From: Halopseudomonas formosensis
Lineage (GTDB): Bacteria; Pseudomonadota; Gammaproteobacteria; Pseudomonadales; Pseudomonadaceae
Direction of reading: 5' to 3'
DNA length: 64,000 bases
Assembly (NCBI RefSeq): GCF_900115905.1
Contig: NZ_FOYD01000003.1
Span: forward strand, 1-64,000
Positions 47,513 to 57,858 of this stretch are shown piece after piece. The translations under genes and the position numbers were made by a program. Position 1 is the first letter of the stretch, and every line of letters begins with the position of its first letter. The notes under the pieces were generated by a model. The model was given only the letters and a program-made list of their open reading frames with translations. It ran no database searches and was not told the DNA's origin.

Positions 47513-48000
47513 CCGACATAGAGGAAGGCAACGATGCTTTCCTCGGCGCTGAGCCCCAGACCCTCACGTATCACCGGATCCCGGGCCGGATCACCCGTGC
47601 GCCACACCGCCCCCAATCCCAGCGCATGGGCTGCCAGCAGCATGTTGCCCACCGCCACGGCACAGGACATTTCCTGCTCCTGAGCCGGCACCTTGGGGTG
47701 TACCTTGGGACTGCAGATGGCAACAATGATCATCGGCGCGCGCAGGGGCAGCTTGCGTGCACGTTGCACTTCCTCGGCCGAGGGGTCTCCACAGCGAGCC
47801 AGCGCCGCTGCATGGAAGAGTTCGCCCAGCCGCTCCAGATCCGCCCCCTCCAGCACCAGAAAACGCCAGGGCCGCAGCCAGGCATGATCCGGTGCACGCA
47901 GGGCGGCGCGGAACATGGCCTCCTGTTGCTCCGCGGTCGGTGCCGGACCGGTCAGCCTTGGCATGGAAACACGGTTGTGCAAAGCACTCAATGCATTCAT
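47437..48000 (-). CDS. Nitroreductase family protein (YdjA-like)
   Basis: A 187-aa FMN enzyme. LRAPDHAWLRPWRFLVLEG and MSCAVAVGNMLLAAHALGLGAVWRTG are nitroreductase/YdjA hallmarks; length fits the short YdjA class, which has low nitroreductase activity and an uncertain natural substrate. Its 3' end overlaps the kinase gene by 76 bases on the opposite strand. The conserved-looking ending DSRDFFQRW suggests its own tail is genuine and the kinase tail is the extension. Confidence 0.9.
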   Translation of the reverse strand: MNALSALHNRVSMPRLTGPAPTAEQQEAMFRAALRAPDHAWLRPWRFLVLEGADLERLGELFHAAALARCGDPSAEEVQRARKLPLRAPMIIVAICSPKVHPKVPAQEQEMSCAVAVGNMLLAAHALGLGAVWRTGDPARDPVIREGLGLSAEESIVAFLYVGQPLGEPKPVPVLDSRDFFQRWPDN

Positions 48001-48106
48001 TATCAGACCAACTCCAGAAACATGAGTTGGGGATCATAGCAAACCCCCGGCAACGACCGGCGGGCAGGATCCAGTAACAAACCCATAACAACAAAGGAGA
48101 ACATCC

Positions 48107-48442
48107 ATGTCCGATACCAGCATCCAGCAGCCCGCCGCCAGCCGCGAGTTCCGCTCCTTTGCCGAGTTCTATCCGTTCTACCTCAGCGAACACAGCAATG
48201 ATGTGAGCCGCCGCCTGCACTACGTCGGCAGCCTGCTGGTCCTGACGATACTGGCCTGGGCCCTCATCAGCGCCAACTTCTGGCTGCTGCTGGCACTGCC
48301 CGTGGCCGGCTACGGGTTTGCCTGGGTAGGCCACTTCTTCTTCGAGAAGAACCGTCCGGCGACCTTCAAGTACCCGCTGTACAGCTTCATGGGTGACTGG
48401 GTCATGCTGCGCGACGCGCTGACCGGGCGTATCCGCTTCTGA
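48107..48442 (+). CDS. Mpo1-like / DUF962 membrane protein
   Basis: A 111-aa membrane protein with two to three hydrophobic segments. FRSFAEFYPFYLSEHSNDVSRRLHYVGSLL and GYGFAWVGHFFFEKNRPATFKYPLYSFMGDW carry the conserved histidines of the Mpo1/YGL010w family, in which yeast Mpo1 is an iron-dependent dioxygenase of 2-hydroxy fatty acids. Bacterial role unproven; alpha-oxidation of a hydroxy fatty acid is possible. AAAGGAG precedes the ATG. Confidence 0.88.
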   Translation: MSDTSIQQPAASREFRSFAEFYPFYLSEHSNDVSRRLHYVGSLLVLTILAWALISANFWLLLALPVAGYGFAWVGHFFFEKNRPATFKYPLYSFMGDWVMLRDALTGRIRF

Positions 48443-48444
48443 TG

Positions 48445-48474
48445 CGCCCCCTGCAGCACGGGGCGGTACTTTTC
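48445..48474 (+). terminator. Terminator candidate after the Mpo1-like gene
   Basis: CGCCCC (48445-48450) pairs with GGGGCG (48460-48465) around a 9-base loop and is followed by GTACTTTT. The stem is short and the T-run brief, so efficiency is uncertain. Confidence 0.45.
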
Positions 48475-48575
48475 CCGGTGATACATGCGTACTATGATCG
48501 GTCCGGCGTCCGGTCCGATCAGGGCATGCCCCAGAGATCAGGCCGGCAAACGCCAAGGCCAGGGAACGACTGATC

Positions 48576-49955
48576 ATGAATCTGGATACTCGAACGCAAC
48601 CGGTTCGCCCACCGCTGGAGGGCTACTACTCCCGGGTCATGGCCTATCTGTGCGTGGCCCTGGTATTTGCCGCGCTGGCCCGGGAGCAGGGACTGACCCC
48701 GATAACCGGTGGCGCGGTCCTCTACGCCCTGATCTACCCCCATCTCATGCGCCTGATCGCCCGCTGGCGCAACAAGGGGCAGCGCAGCCAGTTCAATCTG
48801 GTGCTGCTCGCGCTGGATGCCGTGCACACCGGGGTGTTCATCACCCTGTGCCAGTTCAGCATGGTCCCCAGTCTGGTGTTCCTGCTGCTGATCAGCTTCA
48901 CCGCCATCATCATCGGCGGGCCGCTGTATCTGTTTTCCGCCCTTCTGCTGGCACTGACCGGTACCATGCTGTCCGCCGCGCTGCTGACGCCGGAGCCGCA
49001 GTTTGCCAGCAGCCCGCTGCTGGCGTTCTGCAGCCTGGCGGGAGGCGGGATCTTCACCGTGGTGATGGCCATGTTCATCTATCGTCAGGGCCGCCATCTG
49101 GAACAGGCGCAGGAGGTGATCAGCGCTGAACAGGAAAAGGCGGCCACCCTGGCCAGCAATCTGGCCAAGTATCTGTCACCCCAGGTCTGGGAATCCATCT
49201 TCTCCGGCAACCAGAAGGTCACCCTGGAAACCCGACGCAAGAAACTCACGGTGTTCTTCTCCGACATCCGCGGCTTCACCGAGCTGGCCGAAGAGATGGA
49301 AGCCGAAGCACTGACCGACCTGCTCAACAACTATCTGAACGAGATGTCCCGCATCGCCCTGCAATACGGCGGCACCATCGACAAGTTCATCGGTGACAGC
49401 ATGATGGTGTTCTTCGGCGACCCGGTCAGCCGCGGCGCCAAGCAGGACGCCGAAGCGGCCGTATCCATGGCCATCGCCATGCGCAAGCACATGAAGGTGC
49501 TGCGCCAGCAATGGCGCAGCCAGGGCATCACCAAGCCGCTGGAGATCCGTATGGGTCTGAGCACCGGCTACTGTACCGTCGGCAACTTCGGCGCCGACAT
49601 GCGCATGGACTACACCATCATCGGCCGCGAGGTGAACCTGGCCAGCCGCCTGGAAAGCGCCGCCGAGGCCGGGGAGATTCTGATCTCCCACGAAACCTGG
49701 TCGCTGACCAAGGATCTGGTCATGTGCCGGGACAAGGGCCAGCTGAACGTCAAGGGCTTCAGCCGGCCGTTGCAGATCTATCAGGTGGTCGGTCTGCGCC
49801 GGGATCTGGGGGCCGCCCCCACCTTCGTCGAGCACGAGCTGCCGGGATTCTCCATGTACCTGGACACCAACGGCATTCGCAACTACGACAAGGACGAGAT
49901 CGTCAAGGCCCTGGAGCTGGCCGCGCGCAAGCTGCGCGACAAGGTCATCATCTGA
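48576..49955 (+). CDS. cyaB: Membrane adenylate cyclase, class III with MASE2 domain
   Basis: A 459-aa cyclase making cAMP from ATP. The N-terminal MASE2 domain (about 20-180) has some five to six TM segments; the class III catalytic domain (about 215-400) has the metal Asp residues in VFFSDIRGFTEL and TIDKFIGDSMMVFFGDP, and the purine-binding/transition-state residues in DYTIIGREVNLASRLE. Length and architecture match P. aeruginosa CyaB, which supplies cAMP to the regulator Vfr. The C-terminal ~60 residues after the cyclase are extra. plpD lies 125 bases downstream. Confidence 0.92.
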   Translation: MNLDTRTQPVRPPLEGYYSRVMAYLCVALVFAALAREQGLTPITGGAVLYALIYPHLMRLIARWRNKGQRSQFNLVLLALDAVHTGVFITLCQFSMVPSLVFLLLISFTAIIIGGPLYLFSALLLALTGTMLSAALLTPEPQFASSPLLAFCSLAGGGIFTVVMAMFIYRQGRHLEQAQEVISAEQEKAATLASNLAKYLSPQVWESIFSGNQKVTLETRRKKLTVFFSDIRGFTELAEEMEAEALTDLLNNYLNEMSRIALQYGGTIDKFIGDSMMVFFGDPVSRGAKQDAEAAVSMAIAMRKHMKVLRQQWRSQGITKPLEIRMGLSTGYCTVGNFGADMRMDYTIIGREVNLASRLESAAEAGEILISHETWSLTKDLVMCRDKGQLNVKGFSRPLQIYQVVGLRRDLGAAPTFVEHELPGFSMYLDTNGIRNYDKDEIVKALELAARKLRDKVII

Positions 49956-50080
49956 GCACTCGCCGGCGGGTGCCGGCGCTGAAACAACTCCCCCCGGGCC
50001 GGCGGGTGCACCCCGGGTCTCCTGCCCCGTATACTATGGCGCAATCCGTTCGCCCCCTTTGTCACTCTTCAGGCCGTACC

Positions 50081-52270
50081 ATGTTCAGATCCGCGCTCAT
50101 TCTGTTGCTCCTGCTGTTGTGCCTGCCGAGTCTGGCCGATACCACCACCGCCAGCGAACCCCGCACCGGCCTGGTACTGTCCGGCGGAGGCGCCCGCGGC
50201 CTGGCCCATATCGGCGTGCTCAAGCAGATCGAGAAGATGGACATCCAGATTCACGCCATCGCCGGCACCAGCATGGGCGCGGTGATCGGCGGTCTGTACG
50301 CCGCCGGCTACAGCGCCGAGGAACTGGAACGCATCGCCCTGGAAATGGACTGGCCGGCGGCCCTGAGCGACTCACCCCAGCGCGAGGACATTCCCTACCG
50401 CCGCAAGCAGGACGACCGGGACTTCCTGGTCAAGCAGCGGCTGTCCTTCAAAGACGGCAAGCTGAGTTTCCCGCTGGGCCTGCTGCAGGGCCAGAACCTG
50501 GGCCTGGTTCTGGAGAGCCTGCTGGTCCATACCAACGACATAGACGACTTCGACCGGCTGCCCATTCCCTTCCGCGCCGTGGCCACCGACATTGCCACCG
50601 GCGACGCCGTGGTGTTTGATCGAGGCCACCTTCCCCAGGCCATTCGGGCCAGCATCGCCCTGCCCGGCTTTTTTGCCCCGGTGACCGTCGACGGGCGCAT
50701 GCTGGTAGACGGCGTGCTGTCGAAGAACCTGCCGGTGGACGTGGCCCGCGAGATGGGCGTGGACCGGGTGATAGTGGTGGACATCGCCACTCCGCTGAAG
50801 CCGGCGGAGCAGATGACCACCATTCTCGACGTTATGGACCAGACCACCACCCTGCTGACCCGACACAACACCCAGGAGCAGCTGGCCACACTGACCGGTA
50901 CGGACATGCTGCTGCAGCCGGAACTGGGCGACATCGCCTTCAGCAGCTTTGCCGAGGCGGAGGAGGCCATAGCTGCCGGGGAACAGAGCCTGCTGCAATC
51001 GCCCCTGCTGCACGCCTATTCCTCACCCCGGGATGACCGCACCGGGGGCAACCTGGCCCGTGCCCGCCCCCACCGCCAGCCGATCATCCATGACATCCGG
51101 GTGATCAACAGCGGCAAGGTCGCCGACGAGGTAGTACGCAGCATGGTGCGCCAGCAGCTGGGTGAGCCGCTGAACCCCGACCACCTGGCCAAGGACATGG
51201 GCACCATCTACGGCACCGACTACTTCAGTCAGGTCAATTACGAGATAGTGCATGAGGGCGAGCGCAATACCCTGCTGATCCGCACCCATGGCCGCCAGAC
51301 CGGCACCGACTACCTGCGCCTGGGGCTGAACCTGTCCGACGATTTCGAGGGAGGCAGCCGCTTCACCATAGGCGCCAGCTTCCGGGTCAATGGCGTCAAC
51401 CCGCTGGGCGCCGAGTGGCTGACCCGACTGCAGCTGGGTGAGCACCAGCAGCTGTACAGCGAGTTCTACCAGCCGCTGGACTACGGCTCGCGCTACTTCA
51501 TCGCACCCTTCATCGACGCCGAAGCACGCAATGTGGAAGTGATCTTGGACAACGACCCGGTGGCCGATTATCGCCAGCAGCGCTACGGTGCGGGGATCAA
51601 CGTGGGTCGGCAGATAGCCAATAATGGTGAGGTGCGCTTCGGCATCTCCCGCTACGACGGCGAGGCGGAGATCCGGGTGGGCGATCAGGATCAGCCGACC
51701 CTGAAATTCAACGAGGCCTTCTACACCCTGCAGGTCGATCGCGATACCCTGGACAACGTCAACTTCCCCCGCTCCGGTGATTCGGCACGCTTGATGTGGC
51801 GACAGTCGGAGCCCAGCCTGGGTGCCGATGAGCGCTACCAGCAGGTCGAGCTGCGCGCCAGCCGGGCCTTCGCCAGCGGTCCGCACAGCTTGCAACTGGG
51901 CGCCTCCATCGGGCGTACCGATGATGATGTGGACGTTGCGCAGAGCAGCTTCCTGCTCGGCGGGCTGGGCAAGTTCTCCGGGTTCCGGGAGAACGCCCTG
52001 GCCGGCCAGAATTACAATCTGGCGCGGGCCGTGTACTACCGCCGACTCAACCCCAGCAGCATGCCGCTGACCCTTCCCATGTATCTGGGGGGCACCCTGG
52101 AGTACGGACGTATCTACAACCGCGGAGCCAACGAGCTGGATACCGGCTACATGGGCGCCGCCAGCCTGCTGCTGGGCATGGACACCTTTCTCGGGCCACT
52201 GTTTCTGGGCATCGGTGCCAACGAGGAAGGCGAGCGGGCGCTGTACATGAACCTGGGGCAGACCTTCTGA
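50081..52270 (+). CDS. plpD: PlpD-type patatin autotransporter (type Vd secretion)
   Basis: A 729-aa secreted phospholipase with its own outer-membrane pore. Signal peptide (ALILLLLLLCLPSLA), patatin domain about 25-310 with the oxyanion loop LSGGGARGLAHIG, nucleophile Ser64 in GTSMGAV and dyad Asp210 in VDGVLS; one POTRA domain about 330-400; then a 16-strand beta barrel ending in Phe (LGQTF), the insertion signal for BamA. P. aeruginosa PlpD is nearly the same length. The ATG at 50081 is chosen as it begins the signal peptide; the long upstream frame overlaps cyaB. It can hydrolyse phospholipids outside the cell. Confidence 0.93.
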   Translation: MFRSALILLLLLLCLPSLADTTTASEPRTGLVLSGGGARGLAHIGVLKQIEKMDIQIHAIAGTSMGAVIGGLYAAGYSAEELERIALEMDWPAALSDSPQREDIPYRRKQDDRDFLVKQRLSFKDGKLSFPLGLLQGQNLGLVLESLLVHTNDIDDFDRLPIPFRAVATDIATGDAVVFDRGHLPQAIRASIALPGFFAPVTVDGRMLVDGVLSKNLPVDVAREMGVDRVIVVDIATPLKPAEQMTTILDVMDQTTTLLTRHNTQEQLATLTGTDMLLQPELGDIAFSSFAEAEEAIAAGEQSLLQSPLLHAYSSPRDDRTGGNLARARPHRQPIIHDIRVINSGKVADEVVRSMVRQQLGEPLNPDHLAKDMGTIYGTDYFSQVNYEIVHEGERNTLLIRTHGRQTGTDYLRLGLNLSDDFEGGSRFTIGASFRVNGVNPLGAEWLTRLQLGEHQQLYSEFYQPLDYGSRYFIAPFIDAEARNVEVILDNDPVADYRQQRYGAGINVGRQIANNGEVRFGISRYDGEAEIRVGDQDQPTLKFNEAFYTLQVDRDTLDNVNFPRSGDSARLMWRQSEPSLGADERYQQVELRASRAFASGPHSLQLGASIGRTDDDVDVAQSSFLLGGLGKFSGFRENALAGQNYNLARAVYYRRLNPSSMPLTLPMYLGGTLEYGRIYNRGANELDTGYMGAASLLLGMDTFLGPLFLGIGANEEGERALYMNLGQTF

Positions 52271-52282
52271 GTCCGCCCCGGC

Positions 52283-54415
52283 TCAGCCGCTGATCTCCAG
52301 TACCAGAGCCGCCCGGATGCAGTGCAGCACGCCCTCCTCCACCGGCTCATCCAGTTCCCGGGCCACGGCGCGCACCCCCGGAAGGTCGTCCTCGGCCTCG
52401 TTCAGGAACAGATCCTGGATTCGCTCCAGCTGCCCCGGCGGCAGGTCCACGGCATGGTGCAGCTCCAGCTGGCCGGTACTGATGGCCTGGGCCAGCTTCA
52501 GATAGACCTGTTTTATCGGCATGCCGGTCTGCGCGGCAATCTGCGCCGGCTCCATGCCGGCCAGCGCCAGGGCCTGAACCTCCTGGGCCTGGTGCACCGG
52601 CGGGACAGCATCCCCGCCCTCGCCATAGGCCAGCAGCACCTGCAGGAAGTCCGCACCGTAGCGCTCCAGCTTGTGCGCACCGATACCGCTGACCTGGGCC
52701 ATGTCCTGCATGGTGGTGGGACGCAGACGCAGCATGTCGACCAGGGTGGAGTCGGCGAATACCACATAGGGCGGAACGCCATGGGCCTCGGCCAGGCGCT
52801 TGCGCAGCGCCCGCAGCTGCTCCCAGAGGGCACGATCGGCCTCGGCAATCACCGGCTTGTCGCCTCCGCGGGCCGGCAGCGGTGCGGTTCTGGCGATATC
52901 CCGGCGCAGGGCCAGGGTCTGCTCGCCACGCAGCAGCGGACGGCAGCTCTCAGAGAGTCTGAGGCTGCCGAAGCCGTCGAGATCGATCTCAACCAGCCCG
53001 CGGGCGATCAACTGACGGAATACCGAACGCCACTCCTGCTCGCTCAGCTGCTTGCCGATCCCGTAGGTGGACAGGTGCTGGTGTCCAGCGCTGCGGATCT
53101 TCTCGTTATCCCGTCCCAGCAGTATGTCCACCAGATGCCCCACCCCATAGCGCTGTCCGCTGCGGTAGATGGCGGACAGGGCCATGCGGGCTGCCTCGCT
53201 GCCGTCCCAGGTGTCCGCCGGTTCCAGGCAGTTGTCACAGTGCCCGCAGGGCTCTTCCAGGGTTTCACCGAAATAGCCCAGCAGCGACTGCCGCCGGCAG
53301 CCGGTAAGCTCACACAACGCCAGCATGGCGTCGAGCTTGTGCCGCTCGATGCGCTTGTGTCGCTCGTCGCCCTCGGAGCTGGCCATGATCTGGTTGAGCA
53401 GCAGCACGTCCTGCAGCCCGTAGGCCATCCAGGCATCGGCCGGCAGCCCGTCACGTCCGGCACGACCGGTTTCCTGATAATAGGCCTCGATGCTCTTGGG
53501 CAGATCCAGATGCGCCACGAAACGCACGTTGGACTTGTCGATACCCATGCCGAAGGCGATGGTCGCCACCATGATCAGCCCCTCCTCGTTGAGGAAGCGC
53601 CGCTGGTGGGTGGCCCTCAGCTCCGGCGGCAGCCCCGCGTGATAGGGCAAGGCCGGCCAGCCCTGCTCGCTCAGCCACTGGGCGGTGTCCTCCACCTTCT
53701 TGCGCGACAGGCAGTAGACGATACCGGCATTGCCGCGCTGGTCCCTGAGAAAGGCCAGCAGCTGCTGGCGCGGGCGGTCCTTGGGCACGATGCGGTAGAA
53801 GATGTTGGGCCGGTCAAAGCCGGAGATGAAGCGTCTGGCATGCTCCAGGCGAAGTCGCTGGGCAATCTCCTCCCGGGTACGCTCATCGGCCGTGGCGGTC
53901 AGCGCCATGCGCGGCACGCCGGGGAACAGCTCGGCCAGTTGCCCCAGCTGCAGATACTCGGGGCGGAAGTCATGCCCCCACTGGGATACGCAATGGGCCT
54001 CGTCGATGGCGAACAGGGCAATGTCCAGACTCTGCAGGAACTGCAGGGTGCGGGGCTTGAGCAGGCGCTCCGGGGCCAGATACAGAAAGTCCATGTCACC
54101 CCGACGCAGGCGCTCGGCGATATCCCGCCGACTCTGCTCGTCCAGGGTCGAGTTCAGCGCCGCCGCCCGCAGCCCCAGCTCGTTGAGGGTGGCCACCTGA
54201 TCGTCCATCAGAGCGATCAGCGGCGACACCACCACCGTCAGCCCGGGGCGCAGCAGGCCGGGGATCTGGTAGCACAGGGACTTGCCACCGCCGGTGGGCA
54301 TCAGTACCAGGGCATCACCGCCGCAGGCAACCTGATCGATGATATCGGCCTGCTGTCCGCGAAACTCGCCATAACCGAAAATATCCCGCAGTTTCTGTAA
54401 GGCTTGCTCGCGCAT
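52283..54415 (-). CDS. recQ: ATP-dependent DNA helicase RecQ
   Basis: A 710-aa superfamily 2 helicase. Walker A is [13 protein letters not shown] (39-50), the DEAH box is [20 protein letters not shown], motif VI is [13 protein letters not shown], the zinc cysteines are in [10 protein letters not shown] and PCGHCDNC, and RQC and HRDC domains follow (HRDC near [22 protein letters not shown]). About 100 residues after the HRDC form an extra C-terminal domain common in pseudomonads. It faces plpD, converging with a 12-base gap. Confidence 0.95.
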   Translation of the reverse strand: MREQALQKLRDIFGYGEFRGQQADIIDQVACGGDALVLMPTGGGKSLCYQIPGLLRPGLTVVVSPLIALMDDQVATLNELGLRAAALNSTLDEQSRRDIAERLRRGDMDFLYLAPERLLKPRTLQFLQSLDIALFAIDEAHCVSQWGHDFRPEYLQLGQLAELFPGVPRMALTATADERTREEIAQRLRLEHARRFISGFDRPNIFYRIVPKDRPRQQLLAFLRDQRGNAGIVYCLSRKKVEDTAQWLSEQGWPALPYHAGLPPELRATHQRRFLNEEGLIMVATIAFGMGIDKSNVRFVAHLDLPKSIEAYYQETGRAGRDGLPADAWMAYGLQDVLLLNQIMASSEGDERHKRIERHKLDAMLALCELTGCRRQSLLGYFGETLEEPCGHCDNCLEPADTWDGSEAARMALSAIYRSGQRYGVGHLVDILLGRDNEKIRSAGHQHLSTYGIGKQLSEQEWRSVFRQLIARGLVEIDLDGFGSLRLSESCRPLLRGEQTLALRRDIARTAPLPARGGDKPVIAEADRALWEQLRALRKRLAEAHGVPPYVVFADSTLVDMLRLRPTTMQDMAQVSGIGAHKLERYGADFLQVLLAYGEGGDAVPPVHQAQEVQALALAGMEPAQIAAQTGMPIKQVYLKLAQAISTGQLELHHAVDLPPGQLERIQDLFLNEAEDDLPGVRAVARELDEPVEEGVLHCIRAALVLEISG

Positions 54416-54585
54416 GGTTCTCCTTGCATGATTGCACTCGGGCAGCCGGTTGAGACCGGCATGAAAGGGGCGAGTATATCAGCCCAGGCGGGGTTCGCCC
54501 GGACACACTGCCGGTTTGCCAATGCTTTGGCAAAACGCCCGGCAGATGCGTACAATGCGACCCATTATCCATGATGAGGTGTGCC

Positions 54586-55176
54586 ATGTCCTTTGCCGAC
54601 CAACTCGAGCGCCTGCAGCAGTTCCTTGATGCCGACGACCTGCACGATGAAGCTCTCGATTATCTAGCCGGGCATGGCTACCTGACCGCCCTGTCCATCG
54701 CCCCGGTTGAAGTGCCGGAACAGGAATGGATGTTCGAGCTGTTCGCCGAGGAGCCCCGCTACGTTGACGAGGCCCAGAAGGCCGATATCGAGTCCGCCCT
54801 GCGCGAGCTCAAGGCGCAGATCGCCCGGACCCTGGCCAGTGACGAGGATCTGGAGCCGCCGTGTGAACTCACCCTGGGTGACGAGCCGGACCTGTCGGAT
54901 CTGCGCAGCTGGTGCGTGGGCTTTCTGGAAGGGGTATTCCTGCGCGAGGAAGACTGGTTCCGTCAGGACGAGGAAACCGTCAGCGAACTGCTGCTGCCGA
55001 TCATGGTCGGCTCCGGCCTGTTCGAGGATCAGCCCGAGTTCGCCGAGATCGCCCAGGACGAGGAAATGGTACAGGACATGCTGGACCACATCCCCGACGT
55101 GCTGACCCAGCTCTACCTGCTGTTCCAGGCCCCCGAAGAGAAAGGCCGCCCGGCCCTGCTCGACCCGCGCCACTGA
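54586..55176 (+). CDS. UPF0149 / YgfB-family protein
   Basis: A 196-aa acidic helical protein of the YecA/YgfB (UPF0149) family. DLHDEALDYLAGHGYLTALSIAPVEVPEQEWM, LRSWCVGFLEGVFLREEDWF and LDHIPDVLTQLYLLF are family hallmarks. The C terminus lacks the SEC-C zinc motif of YecA. In P. aeruginosa a YgfB protein dampens antimicrobial resistance gene activation, but orthology here is not certain. ATG 54586 has GAGG upstream and is chosen over the earlier ATG 54571. A strong terminator follows. Confidence 0.85.
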   Translation: MSFADQLERLQQFLDADDLHDEALDYLAGHGYLTALSIAPVEVPEQEWMFELFAEEPRYVDEAQKADIESALRELKAQIARTLASDEDLEPPCELTLGDEPDLSDLRSWCVGFLEGVFLREEDWFRQDEETVSELLLPIMVGSGLFEDQPEFAEIAQDEEMVQDMLDHIPDVLTQLYLLFQAPEEKGRPALLDPRH

Positions 55177-55187
55177 GTCCGAGAAGC

Positions 55188-55208
55188 CCCCGCCCTGGCG
55201 GGGTTTTT
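55188..55208 (+). terminator. Rho-independent terminator after the UPF0149 gene
   Basis: CCCCGC pairs with GCGGGG around a 4-base loop, followed by TTTTT. The complementary strand also ends in a T-poor but stem-equivalent sequence, so it may serve both converging genes. Confidence 0.85.
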
Positions 55209-55209
55209 C

Positions 55210-55830
55210 TCAGCCCGCCTCCACCCAGCGCTGCAGCAGCGGCAGTATCCGCGCCGCCGGCTGATAGCCGTTGGCGAGCAGTGCCAGCATGCCGTTGCGC
55301 TGGGCCAGCAGCGTGGGGAAACCACTGATCCCCAGATCCGCCACCCAGTTGAAATCCGCTGCGGTTGCCGTCACCGCCTGTTCGGCGATGAAGGCCCTGT
55401 GAAAGCGCTGCCGGTTGTAGCCCACCTGCTCGGCCAGCTCGATGAGGATCTGGCACTGCGTCACATCCCGGGCCTGGGTGTAGAAGGCAGCCTGAATGGC
55501 CCTGGCCAGCGGCCAGACGCACTGTGGATCCAGCTCCCGGGCCACCACCAGCGCACGGCAGGCCGGCTCGGTGTTGTAGATGAAACCGTCCGGCAGGGCA
55601 TCGGGCGTCAAAAGCGGCTGACCGCTGCTCCGGCCTACCGCCTGCCAGTGCTCGCCGAGCGTGCGACGGGTGGCTTCGGACAGCGGATCGGTGACGCCGG
55701 GGCGCAGCCCGCCGACCACCAGATGCAACGGCAACTGTGGGTGAGCTGCCTGCAGCGCATCGATCACCGGGGCGAAGCCCCAGCACCAGGAACACATGGG
55801 ATCCATTATGTAGATCAGGCGCTGGGACAT
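55210..55830 (-). CDS. DsbA-family protein (FrnE-like thiol oxidoreductase)
   Basis: A 206-aa thioredoxin-fold protein with the redox motif CSWC in MDPMCSWCWGFAP, and the cis-Pro in GISGFPTLL. No signal peptide is present, so it is cytoplasmic, as for the FrnE/DsbA-like family rather than periplasmic DsbA. It is 15 bases downstream of trhO and probably cotranscribed. Confidence 0.9.
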   Translation of the reverse strand: MSQRLIYIMDPMCSWCWGFAPVIDALQAAHPQLPLHLVVGGLRPGVTDPLSEATRRTLGEHWQAVGRSSGQPLLTPDALPDGFIYNTEPACRALVVARELDPQCVWPLARAIQAAFYTQARDVTQCQILIELAEQVGYNRQRFHRAFIAEQAVTATAADFNWVADLGISGFPTLLAQRNGMLALLANGYQPAARILPLLQRWVEAG

Positions 55831-55845
55831 GCGCTGCTCTCCGGC

Positions 55846-56787
55846 CTAACGGGCGTTGGGGCTGGCCAGTTCCGGTGCCAGGCCTATGGGATGAGGCTGA
55901 TTGCGCCGCTTGGCCAGCTCGATCTGCCGCTGACGCTCCTGCGCCCGGCGCCGGGTCTTCTCCGGCAGGCTGTCATAGCAATGCGGGCAACTGACGCCCT
56001 GCTCGTACTGCGGGGAAACCATGTCCTCGGCTGATACCGGATGCCGGCAGGCATGGCACTGGTCGAAGGTGCCCGGCGCCAGGTCATGGCGGACGGTGAC
56101 CCGGTTGTCGAACACGAAGCACTCGCCTCGCCACTTGCTCTGCTCGGCGGGCACTTCCTCCAGATACTTGAGAATGCCGCCCCTGAGGTGGTAGACCTCC
56201 TCGAATCCTTCCTTGAGCATGAAGCTGGACGCCTTCTCGCAGCGGATGCCGCCGGTGCAGAACATGGCGACCTTCTTGTGCTTCTGCGGATCGAACTGCT
56301 GACGCACGTACTCGGGGAATTCCCTGAAGGTCCTGGTCTGCGGATCAATAGCCCCTTCAAAGGTGCCTATGGACACCTCATAGTCGTTGCGGGTGTCGAT
56401 CAGCAGCACCTCAGGATCACTGATCAGGTCATTCCAGTCCCTGGGCTCGACATAGGTACCCACCCGCTCGTTGGGGCTGATACCGGGAATGCCCATGGTG
56501 ACGATTTCCTTCTTCAGCTTGACCTTGGTGCGGTAGAAGGGCATCTCGTCACAGAAGGACTCCTTCCAGTCCAGATCCGCCAGACGCGGATCGCGGCGCA
56601 GCCACTCCAGCAGCGCGCTGGTACCTTCGCGGGTGCCGGCAACGGTGCCGTTGATGCCTTCCAGGGCCAGCAGCAGGGTGCCTCTGACCCCATGCTGGTT
56701 CATGGTATCGAGCAGCGGCTCGCGCAGGGATTGAAAGTCTTCCAGGGTGACGAACTTGTACAGCGCCACCACGACAATATTGGACAT
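55846..56787 (-). CDS. trhO: tRNA uridine(34) hydroxylase
   Basis: A 313-aa rhodanese-like enzyme forming 5-hydroxyuridine at the wobble position using molecular oxygen. The rhodanese active-site Cys177 and a second Cys183 lie in [40 protein letters not shown] is the N-terminal family region; the C-terminal CHACRHPV and SCPHC cysteines likely bind zinc. It leads the two-gene unit with the DsbA-family gene. Confidence 0.94.
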   Translation of the reverse strand: MSNIVVVALYKFVTLEDFQSLREPLLDTMNQHGVRGTLLLALEGINGTVAGTREGTSALLEWLRRDPRLADLDWKESFCDEMPFYRTKVKLKKEIVTMGIPGISPNERVGTYVEPRDWNDLISDPEVLLIDTRNDYEVSIGTFEGAIDPQTRTFREFPEYVRQQFDPQKHKKVAMFCTGGIRCEKASSFMLKEGFEEVYHLRGGILKYLEEVPAEQSKWRGECFVFDNRVTVRHDLAPGTFDQCHACRHPVSAEDMVSPQYEQGVSCPHCYDSLPEKTRRRAQERQRQIELAKRRNQPHPIGLAPELASPNAR

Positions 56788-56905
56788 GCATACCTCGTTG
56801 TTCAGTAGACGCCCGCGTAAAGGGCATACCTTGAAAGAGCGCAGTGCTGCGCGGTGGCGATTCTAGCAGGAAATACCCGGCGGCGAGGTACCGCCGGGCA
56901 AACGG

Positions 56906-57220
56906 TCAATGGTCGGCCTTGCTGCCGCCCATGCAGGCCGGCGAGTCCGGTGCGGCGCTGCGCGCCTGCCATTCGGCCGGGCTGTAGGTGTGCAGGGCCA
57001 GGGCATGGATCTGCTGCATCAGGTCGCCAAGGGTGCGGTAAACGGCCTGGTGGCGCTTGACCGCATTGAGCCCCTCGAACTCCTGGCTGACGATCACCAG
57101 CTTGAAGTGGGATTCCGAACCCGGCGGCACGGCGTGCATGTGACTCTCGTTGAGCAGTTCCATATGCACCGGCGCCAGGCTCTGCAGCGCTCGTTCCAGG
57201 GCGGCTTGGGTAGTAGTCAT
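56906..57220 (-). CDS. BolA-family protein
   Basis: A 104-aa BolA-like protein. ALERALQSLAPVHMELLNESHMHAVPPGSESHFKLVIVSQEF, with the conserved His in SHFKL, and LNAVKRHQAVYRTLGDLMQQIHALALHTYSPAEW identify the family. BolA proteins bind monothiol glutaredoxins through an iron-sulfur cluster and also DNA. ATG 57220 has GGAGAA upstream; the in-frame ATG at 57247 lacks one. Confidence 0.93.
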   Translation of the reverse strand: MTTTQAALERALQSLAPVHMELLNESHMHAVPPGSESHFKLVIVSQEFEGLNAVKRHQAVYRTLGDLMQQIHALALHTYSPAEWQARSAAPDSPACMGGSKADH

Positions 57221-57269
57221 GGGCAGTTCTCCGGAAAGCTGAGGCAATGCCCCGCATTGTACCCTGCAT

Positions 57270-57782
57270 TCACCCGTCGGTCGGCCCCAGCTGGTGCAGT
57301 TCCAGCTCGCGCCCCATCTCCTCGATCAGCTGTTCCAGCTGCGGCGCCAGCACCTCCTCGACCCGCTCCCGGGCGATGGCCATGGAGCCCCGGGTCAGCT
57401 CCGGCAGGTGCTCGAGCAGCTTGCTGCCGACCTCCGACTCATAGAATCGGGCCAGTTCCTCGAACTCCTGCTCGGAAAAGACCGGCAGATACAGCTCGAT
57501 CAGCTCGTCGCGGATCGCTTCCCAGGCCAGCTGCCTGTCCAGCAGCGTTCTGGCACGCTCCCGGTACTTGCGCAGCAGGGTCTCGTGCTGCATGGAGCCG
57601 CCCAGCTGGGCAAAGCGAGCGACCAGCAGCTGGTCGGTCTGCACATAGAGGGGCGCGGTCATGCTCTGGGCCCTGGCCAGCTTGAGAAAACGCTCGGCGG
57701 CTGCCCGGTGACCGGCCTCGGAGGCCAGCGCCACGGATGACATCGACAGGCAGCAGAGCAGCAACAGGCAGAGCGGGCGCAT
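57270..57782 (-). CDS. Exported DUF2059 family protein
   Basis: A 170-aa protein with a signal peptide ([18 protein letters not shown]) and a helical mature part. [20 protein letters not shown] and [28 protein letters not shown] are DUF2059 hallmarks. The function is unknown; the family is predicted periplasmic. It is divergent from fumC with 76 bases between them. The start at 57782 begins the signal peptide; the longer frame upstream overlaps the fumC leader. Confidence 0.85.
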   Translation of the reverse strand: MRPLCLLLLCCLSMSSVALASEAGHRAAAERFLKLARAQSMTAPLYVQTDQLLVARFAQLGGSMQHETLLRKYRERARTLLDRQLAWEAIRDELIELYLPVFSEQEFEELARFYESEVGSKLLEHLPELTRGSMAIARERVEEVLAPQLEQLIEEMGRELELHQLGPTDG

Positions 57783-57858
57783 GACGAAAGGTCCAGTGAA
57801 GGTCGGGCTAACTATACTGGCAGCTTGGAACGCCATTCTCCAGTTACAGGCCAACACG

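Noticed and set aside
49511-50080. Upstream extension of the plpD frame into cyaB
   Set aside because: It overlaps the end of cyaB, has no family signal, and the signal peptide begins at 50081.
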